This document shows positions 56,477-64,000 of a DNA stretch of 64,000 bases, piece after piece (positions within the stretch are counted from its first letter, which is position 1; each line of letters starts with the position of its first letter). Both the position numbers and the translations under genes were made by a program. Source of the DNA: Aristolochia californica (Eukaryota > Streptophyta > Magnoliopsida > Piperales > Aristolochiaceae); NCBI GenBank assembly GCA_029961685.1, contig JARWKL010000014.1:25765137-25829136 (forward strand), given 5' to 3'. Under the pieces are notes generated by a model. That model saw only the letters and a list, made by a program, of their open reading frames with translations. It made no database searches and had not been told where the DNA came from.

Positions 56477-58309
56477 TGTTACAATGGCGAGCACTACCTA
56501 AGGGCCCTGAACCATCAGAGGTCTTAGCACTAACATCATGGCTCAGGCCAGAACAACCCCCGCATGTGAATGAAGGGGCAGCTCTGGCACTGATAGACGT
56601 GACTCAGGGTATTGTCAGTGGAATTATAGTGGAGACTACTTCATAAGTTGAGATTGAAGGTATGATCTTCTAGGCGACACGTTGTGGATTGATTAATATA
56701 ATTGGATTGAGCATTAAATATAACCAGACACAAATGATTTAAATTCCATCTTTATTAAGATTAATAATTATAATGTTACATGTAAATCTAAATTGGGCCA
56801 TTCCCAAATTAATCTTCATCTTGCTCATTTTTCTTCTTCTGTATTCCCATCTTCTTCTTCTTCATCCTATTCTTCTCTAAGTTTATCTTCATCTTCATCT
56901 TCATCTTCTTCTTTCCATTTGTCTTCTTCTTCTATTTTATAATTATCTTGTCCTTGATCATCTTCATCAACAGAAAAAATTATGTCTTGTTGTGTTAATT
57001 ATGTTTAACCGGCTACTCTATGATTAGGCCCTGATATAAGTTCATGTGAAATCTCCTTCCTGACCAACACTATCTCTTTATCATCTTATTGGTCACTGTG
57101 ACGCCATCCAAAGGATGAGTCTTGCCGATAACCTTCTATATCCTCAGTGGTGATACTTTGTTGCTACCAAACATCATACACATTTCGCTTTACTACTATA
57201 TGTATGATGTACTATGAATAACCATGTTTAAAATCATCAACATAAAATACGTGTTTCAATTGACATGCCAATGCAAAAGGGACATCAGTGCACCATGTGC
57301 AAGGTGTTAATACTAGTGAACCTTTCATACATCTTGATGCCTTGTCTTTGGTTATTTACATCAAACCATTTACATTTAAGCACATAATTAACATTTTTGT
57401 GCAAATAACAGAACTCTATGATCTAGATCACTAACCCATAATAGACAAGATCATTATCATCATAGTACATCTTGACTACAACACTATTTTGAGTTATTTG
57501 GTATGCTTCGAGCTGCTCAGTATGGATTCACACACAATTTAGTATGCAACTTGAGTAACTATAATGTCGGATGAGGCCAAAACCAAGGCTATAAATATTA
57601 CTATGTATATCATGACATCCTTGGTATTCTAAAATCTTAAAATGTGTTTAAAAAACAAATATAATTAGATAGGATCATAATGATGGTAGACAATGAAACT
57701 ATTAAGTATTTTTATACCCTAGAATTGGTATGACAAAAACCTTAATTTTTAACCATTCAGGAAATAATACCTCGTGTTGTCTGTACGCTATCACGCCTTC
57801 ACAAGCAAGAAACTCTTTATGTTCACTATTAATCAGATACATTATAACAATAAGTATGAATTATATATAAAATCCTATACAAATGTACAAATTCTTGGGT
57901 TGAGGTAAATTACTTAAATGAGATATTATTCAATCTCTTTGAAATTAGACAATACAACCAAAATCATCATTTTGTAGTCGAATGGGGGCAGTATCCAACT
58001 CTCTACTGCCACTTAACTCATGCTCCGTTTGAGGGAAAACTGACATTTTATCCTTCAAACACCCAAGATCCCCATCATAATTTTGATCGAGCTGATTGAT
58101 CATGGTTTCCACCCCATCTATTATATTTAGTAAAAATTTAGTGTTTCACTATCAATATATGCTTCAACAATTGAGCCTTGAAGTTGAGCTTTGTTTTGTA
58201 CTGTAGTTTTTGACTTGTGTAGGAACTTATTTGGATTAAACTAGTTAGGACAAACATGAAAAAACTTTTTGATAAAGAATTATTAATTACCTTTCTATTA
58301 AGTACATCA

Positions 58310-58646
58310 TGTTGAAGAGCAAGTTTAGAAGAGTCTCATAGAAGGAGATCTCATAGTAAGAAGTCTCATAGAGGTAGAATTAATATGGTGAAGTCTAAGA
58401 AGAGTCTCATAAAAGGAGGTCTCCTAGAAGAGTCTTAGTTAAAAGTGTTTTTACTATTTTATCCTCTATTTATATTGAATTCAAATATTCTAGGACTTAT
58501 CTTTTAGTGTTTAATTTTGGGTGTAACCGGGATAAAGGTAGTTTAATTGTAATTGGATTCTAGTTGTTTCCTCTATTATAAATAGAGGCTTATTGTATTG
58601 AAATTACAACAAGTCAATGAATTTTCTCTTGTTCAAAAATTCTACT
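58310..58646 (+). repeat. Solo LTR inside the CACTA transposase relic
   Basis: This 337-base LTR begins TGTTGAAGAGC and ends TTCAAAAATTCTACT. It is flanked by CATCA at the left and CATCC at the right, a near-perfect 5-base target duplication. The related CACTA copy at about 20205-20225 lacks the insertion. The LTR family matches 24545-24880. Confidence 0.8.
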
Positions 58647-59613
58647 CATCCATTGATATTGCATTGGACCATATTGCAATGCTTTTTGTGGTAGATGAAT
58701 CGCTAGATGCACTATAGCATCAAAGAATGCGGGTGAAAAATAAACGCCACCTTGTAGACTTGCAAGTCATCAACATTTAGCGTCTTGGAACACAATTTCT
58801 TGGAAAAATAAACTCAATTGGATGATAGGAGTTGTCATGCTCTTTGACAAATGATTACCATGCAATAAGATAGGTAGAAACCATTGCAACATTACATGGC
58901 AATCATGAGTCTTCATGTTTGAAAGATGGGGAGTGTCTTTCGTAACACATCATGCTAGGTTTGAAGCATACCCATATGAGAACTTGATTGTTTGGATCTA
59001 GGCATAGATCACCCTCTTCTCATCCAAAGACACTATGTACTATGTTGGAGGCATAAGTGTCTTGTCACCGTCCTTCGTCAAGTGCAACTCTTCTCTAATT
59101 CTCATTTCTTCTAGGCCAAGTTTGGTCTGTAAGAGTCTTTTGATTTGCCATGTTTAGTATTATACCTATGCTACTGCTACAATTATTCTTTTCAATGTGT
59201 ATCACATCTATATTGTGTCTCAACTTTAACTTTGACCAATAGGTCATCTAAAAAAATACTTTTTTTTTTCAATTGAATCCCATAGAAGGACATCTTCTCT
59301 TCCTATTGGTATTCATTTTTTAACACAATATCACTCCTAGTCGACTGGATTGATGGGTTTCGTCTTTCGATTTTTTTTCATTGACCTTAGTCTTACTCCT
59401 TCACCATGGATGGTCCAATGGTAGATAATGATGACAACCTATATAACATTCTTTGCCACCATGTTTTAACCCTTGGGAGTTGGTCTCACTCATACATACC
59501 GAGCATGCCAATTTTCTTTTTGTGTTTCATCCGGACAATGAACCATATGCTAGGAAATTGTTTATAGTCCATTGTAACACAAAATACATCTAAAACACTT
59601 CAAATGTTAATGC

Positions 59614-59671
59614 ATTAGATATTTGCATACCTTCACTCCATAATTAGATATTTGCATACCTTCACTCCATA
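59614..59671 (+). repeat. Perfect 29 bp tandem duplication
   Basis: The unit begins ATTAGATATTTGCATACC and ends CTTCACTCCATA. The second copy starts at 59643. It lies within the decayed TNP2 region. Confidence 0.85.
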
Positions 59672-60491
59672 ACTCATCCACCAATGGCTGAAAATAGACA
59701 TCAATATCATTTCCTAATGATTTAGGACCTAAAATAAGACTATGACTATGCATACTCTAAGCACCTTATTGAATATAATTGTTTACACTCGCATATTCTT
59801 TCCAATACATCACACGATCATTTCTACATGCAAGTATCTTGTTATGAAACTCTCAGTCATGCAACAAAGTTTGGGCCTAGTAATAATTTTGAAGAAGGGT
59901 TTTACCAAATGTAATGTTTCTTAAAACTCTGAGATTATGTTATCCATTGCTTTGTTGCTTATGTTGCTCGTTATCTTAATATGAAACAACCTAATAAAAA
60001 AATTAGACTTAGAAAAACTCTAACATCTAGGATATAACTCTTTGGTCGCATTCATGAACAACTTCCTAAACTTATCAGCGTCGTTGGTTCCTCCTCTTGA
60101 ATATTGGTAAGCTTTGCTACATACTTCTTGCCCAAGAACATTGGCTTGTCCTACTTGCAGGTAGTGTATGAATGTGTCAATGCCCTCGTTAATGCTTCTA
60201 TAATATTGGTCAAATTGTGTCCTTAAAATTTGACCTGCATGTCTCGATCCACCATATAACATTTCTTCCCTCTGTCCATCTAGTGTAACTCAATTCCATC
60301 CCATTGTGGTATATGTCATTCTTTACCTCGTTTATTGACCAAAAATACTTACTAGCGCACTTCTTACATGGGCATAATATCCACCCTATGCTATTAGCAA
60401 AAGATTGGGCCATCTGAATAAAGGGATTACTCACTTTTCTAAATTGTTCACTAAATCTGAATACACGTTTGTTCATCCAACTCTTATCCAA

Positions 60492-61298
60492 GACTATTTG
60501 GTCACACCTATGCTTTGAACTACGTACATACTACCATCAATAATAACCTTATAATTATAAACTAAAAAATTAAAAATTTTACTAATTCAAATCCAATTTT
60601 TCACTTGAATTTGTGGCTGCAACTCAGCCATTCGGAATAACATTATTTACCATTGTATGGTTTACAATTTAAGGCAATTGTTGAAATTTCAACAACATCT
60701 CCCTACGTCCCTCATGTTATACTGGTATTTATTTGTTGTCTAATATACACTAAATTATGTTGCAAAACATGGTGGAAATAGGTCAACAAATAATACAACA
60801 TAATAAAGAGGTCTTTTAGTGGTATGCAATTGATCAATAGACTAACTGTCATAAATCATAATACCATAAAATGATAAACAACATTTTTTAGGATTCGTAG
60901 GGATATGCAATTGATCAATAGGCAAAAATCGTCTTAAATTGTAACATCATAAAATGATGTGAATCTTGAACTTCCTATAGGATAATCGAAGAATTTGTAT
61001 CAGTACATTCCATTGTTTGTACTCTTTTGGTATGTGTGGACCAACTAAACCCAAATATTATACGACACTGGAACATACTTTACAAGTTTTTAGACTAGTA
61101 GCCACATTTCATCAAAATAGTACATATTAATAATGCATTTTTGTGACCCTGCCAATCTCAATTTAGTGAGACTAGGTCGTGGTCAACCAAGACCCTATCA
61201 CTTATAGTTGAGCCAATCTTTTTTCTCTTATGTCAATTAGTGTGTTTATTATTCTCATGTTGTGTTCAATTTATCTATCAATTAGAATTTTATAAGTG

Positions 61299-61341
<43 letters not shown>

Positions 61342-61600
61342 GAGTGGGGTAGTTGGGGGTTTGCGGTGGGCTAGTGGGATAAAGACAATAAATGTATGTT
61401 GTAAAGCTCTATATTAATTTTATTAGTTGTTATGTTTTTAAGTATATGTTATATGTTTCAAAACATATTATGCTCACAAATTATGATCAATCTAATTAAG
61501 GGGGTTTAAAAATAATAAGTGTATGTTATATAAGCTTTATATTCATTTTATGCTAATGTTATGAGTGTCTTTGAGGTTTGGCCAAGCATACACTTTCCTG
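60492..61600. other. 5' non-coding part of the CACTA relic
   Basis: The segment 61165-61300 matches 20448-20620 in the other CACTA copy (GACTAGGTC, GTGGTCAA, GCCAATCTT, then GTCAATTAGTG). An imperfect tandem repeat with ATGCAATTGATCAATAG at about 60825 and 60905 is present. No CACTA terminus was found to the right. Confidence 0.5.
61302..61336 (+). repeat. (TA)n microsatellite
   Basis: A TA-dinucleotide run of about 35 bases. Confidence 0.95.
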
Positions 61601-61699
61601 ATGATCTTAGTCGCTTCTATCACATTAATGAAGAAAATGAAAGAAAAAACATCATGAGACATTCCCCTCCCCTCTTCCCACGAGACAAATAGACGTAGA

Positions 61700-63180
61700 A
61701 GGAAAAATGAGGAAAAAGAAAGAGGTGAAATTAATTTATGAAAAAAATTAAATTCTAAGAAACTAAATTTTATCTAAAATAATTTGGAATTATATAATTA
61801 TTTAATTGATTAATTATTTATGAATTAACTATAAATTATTAACTAAAATAATTTACTTATACATTAAATGTGTTAATTGATTAACTGAAGAATTAGTTAA
61901 TTAGTTAATGGATATATAATTTTCAATTATTTAGTAAGATAAATTATTAATTAATTTGAAATCATTCACTAATTAATGAAAATAGCATATTTAGTTTAAT
62001 AATGGAGTGAGTAGCAATTAATTATTTATTTCATTGACTAATTGGTTAAACGATACAAGTGATTAATTAATGAATTATATAAGTAGTAATTATTTCATTA
62101 GTTAATTCAATAAGAAATTGCTAATTAACTCATAATCATTTAATTATATTATTAGTTGTTACATAGAATGTACTAATTAATCTAAAAATTATTCCATCAA
62201 GTAATTGAATAAGTAATTACTATTTAACTAGTAATTATTCAATTAAGTACTTACTTATTTAATTATTCAATTAAGTAATTAATTTTTATATAAAATGGAT
62301 TAATTGGTTAAGTTATCCAAACATTAGTTAATGAAATATGTAATTGAATAATTTTCAAATATCAAATAAAATAATTAATTAGTTAATTACTAACTAATTA
62401 GTAAATATTTGATTAATTAATATTTTTTATGGTTATGGTGGCTATAGATGATTGGCGGATATGGTAATTGCATGGTGTGTTTCGGTTATGATAGATCTAG
62501 GGCACGAGGAAGGAAGAAAGATGGGAGAAAATGAAGGGAAGAATGAAAAGAAGGGAAAAAGGAAAGAAGAAAAGGAAGAAATCCTTCAAGCCCGAAGGAG
62601 AGGGAAAAAAGAAAAAAGAAAAAGAAAAAGAGGGGGAGAAGGAAAAAGAAAAGAAAAAAAAAAGAAGAAAAAAGAGAAAATGGGAAAAATAGGAAAATAT
62701 ATGCAAAAAGAAAAAAATGGAAAATGAAAATGGAAAAATAAAAAAATAAAATGAGAAAAAAAAAAGAAGGAAAGAAAAAAGAGGAATAAGGGAGAACAAG
62801 TCAGGGTTTGTTAATGAATTAATTAATAAAAAATTGAAATATAGTTAATTATAAATTAACTTGAAACTATTAAATTAGATTAATTTGTTAATGAATTAAA
62901 TGGTTTAATAGATTGATTAATCCAAGCATTAGTTATTAATTAATTGATTAGATGATTATCAATTATTTAATCATTTAACTGATTAAGTAATCATTGTTAA
63001 CTATAAATTATTAAATTAAATAACTCGTTATTAGGTTAATTGGTTGATTAACATGATAATTATTTCCACCAAGTTAATTACTCCTATTACATTAATTAAC
63101 TGAAAAAATAGTTAATTTGTTAGTCAATTACATAATTGGCAATTATTCAATTGGCTAATTCATTAAGTACTAAAGTAAAA
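61700..63180. repeat. Low-complexity TAATTAATT-type region with a purine-rich island
   Basis: Apart from 62450-62810, the stretch is built almost wholly of words such as TTAATTGATTAATTA, TTAGTTAAT and TAATTATT without a strict period. The island 62500-62800 is a GAAAAAG-type purine tract; frames across it (62452-62727 plus, 62497-62799 minus) are its Lys/Glu and Phe/Ser translations, not genes. Confidence 0.7.
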
Positions 63181-64000
63181 TATTTAAGTTGTTGTAGATT
63201 TCACCAGACAGAGCGAAGGGCCTTTGATGCCATTTTGTGTGAGCTAAAATATTCAGATATTTGATAATTCATGAAACCCGATTGTTCTCCTACTTCATCA
63301 AATATCATGCAGGTATGCAGGTCATCGACTTCTGCATTTTATTCATAAAACATACAAATTATAAGAATTTTTAATTTATACCTCAAATATAATTATTAAA
63401 AATAAAATTTCAAAGTTATATAAATTATACTTGAACTGTAAAATTTTACTATGCTCATTTATGAGAATAATAATTTATAATTATGATTACGTTTTTTTGT
63501 TTTAAATGATTAAAATGGTATCTTAATAAGTTTTTTAATTTTATTTTCAAATAACATTTTGATTAAATTATTGGTATTTTTAAAAACATGATTTAAACAA
63601 AATAATCATTTTATTTTATTTATATGTGACTAATTGATATTTTTAATTGAAATATATGTATTTATATTTAGTTATATGAATTAATAAAATATAATTATGT
63701 AAATAAATTGTTATTATTGTTATATAACGTCTTTTTAAAAATTATTTTTTAAGTATTTATAACTTTGAAATTTTTTAAATTATATATCCTAAAAATCTTG
63801 ATAATTAAGGAATTGTCCCACATGAATTAGTGAATAGAAAGATCTTGAGTTTATTAATTAGGAAAGAGGTTTCCCAACTTGGCTAATCATCATGGGATGA
63901 ACCTTAGACCTAACTTCGTAGATAATACAAAAATATAATTTAAATAGCTTAATATATTGTTTTTTAGTATGTATATTGCATGAGTTTTTTACTAGTTCTT
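63181..64000. other. AT-rich DNA to the window end
   Basis: I see no gene. The segment 63190-63310 has more balanced composition, but no recognisable product and no supported splice structure. Confidence 0.45.

Larger units (their letters stand above)
56820..60491 (-). pseudogene. CACTA (En/Spm, TNP2-type) transposase relic
   Basis: Reading the minus strand from ATG 60491, there is a transposase-associated domain (MDKSWMNKRVFRFSEQF, GWILCPCKKCASKYF, SYTRWTEG). A frameshift follows near 60245, then FRKLFMNATKELYPRC. Near 59760-59660 is a TNP2 core remnant (ILGPKSLGNDIDVYFQPLVD). At about 59100-58650 lies a DUF4218-type region (AFFDAIVHLAIHLPQKAL), interrupted by a solo LTR at 58310-58646. Near 57530-57260 is a DUF4216-type region, and at 56960-56850 an acidic Asp/Glu-rich tail. 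Many stops and shifts are present. The order matches complete CACTA transposases. The minus frames at 60020-60262 and 60210-60491 are fragments of this gene. Confidence 0.82.

Noticed and set aside
62452..62799. Lys/Glu-rich plus frame and Phe/Ser-rich minus frame
   Set aside because: They translate a simple GAAAAAG tract.
63190..63320. Possible exon ending at GCAG|GTATGC near 63312
   Set aside because: No reading frame with recognisable protein similarity and no partner exon were found.
1..64000. tRNA, rRNA, CRISPR or prokaryotic-style features
   Set aside because: I saw no cloverleaf-like tRNA sequence, no rRNA core motifs and no spaced direct repeats; the window is plant nuclear DNA. A computational tRNA and ncRNA scan was not possible here.

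Overview
The window is plant nuclear DNA. It has spliced genes with GT-AG introns, a type II MADS-box gene, a plasma-membrane aquaporin fragment, a neprosin-domain gene and a DUF7705-type gene. These sit in AT-rich DNA packed with plant LTR retrotransposons and CACTA, hAT and MITE-type DNA transposons. I see no operons, CRISPR arrays or organellar genes. It is a flowering plant; the species cannot be fixed from this sequence alone.

Layout. 1-4.7 kb: a Ty1/copia relic broken by a DNA element (A). 5.4-11.9 kb: a neprosin-domain gene whose last exon is split by a 4.6 kb Ty1/copia element. 12-16.3 kb: a roughly 400 bp direct repeat derived from the neprosin 3' flank. Its two copies bracket a doubly truncated PIP1 aquaporin fragment, and the second copy is interrupted by a 5'-truncated chromodomain gypsy element. 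16.6-19.4 kb: a second copy of the first copia family with both LTRs. 19.5-20.8 kb: a CACTA transposase relic. 21-22.6 kb: element B, a relative of A. 22.6-35.9 kb: a nest of LTR elements holding a 1.64 kb hAT element with a perfect 8 bp target duplication and a complete but dead Ty1/copia element whose reverse transcriptase contains an in-frame 207 bp tandem duplication. 35.9-38.7 kb: intergenic LTR scraps. 38.7-42.0 kb: a DUF7705-like secreted protein gene on the minus strand. 42-49.4 kb: AT-rich intergenic DNA with MITEs and a CACTA end. 49.8-51.9 kb: an AGL12/XAL1-type MADS-box gene with a decayed duplicate exon. 52.5-54.9 kb: a CACTA-like element with a degenerate tandem array. 55-64 kb: CACTA transposase relics, a solo LTR, small tandem duplications and low-complexity AT and GA DNA.

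Only two genes look intact, DUF7705-like (509 aa predicted) and AGL12-like (200 aa predicted). The neprosin gene is interrupted and the aquaporin is a fragment. Almost everything else is mobile DNA at different stages of decay. I found no convincing undescribed biological system. The most notable items are the split neprosin gene, the duplicated reverse-transcriptase core, the duplicated MADS exon, the A/B DNA-element family, and several insertions whose empty site is preserved elsewhere in the same window.
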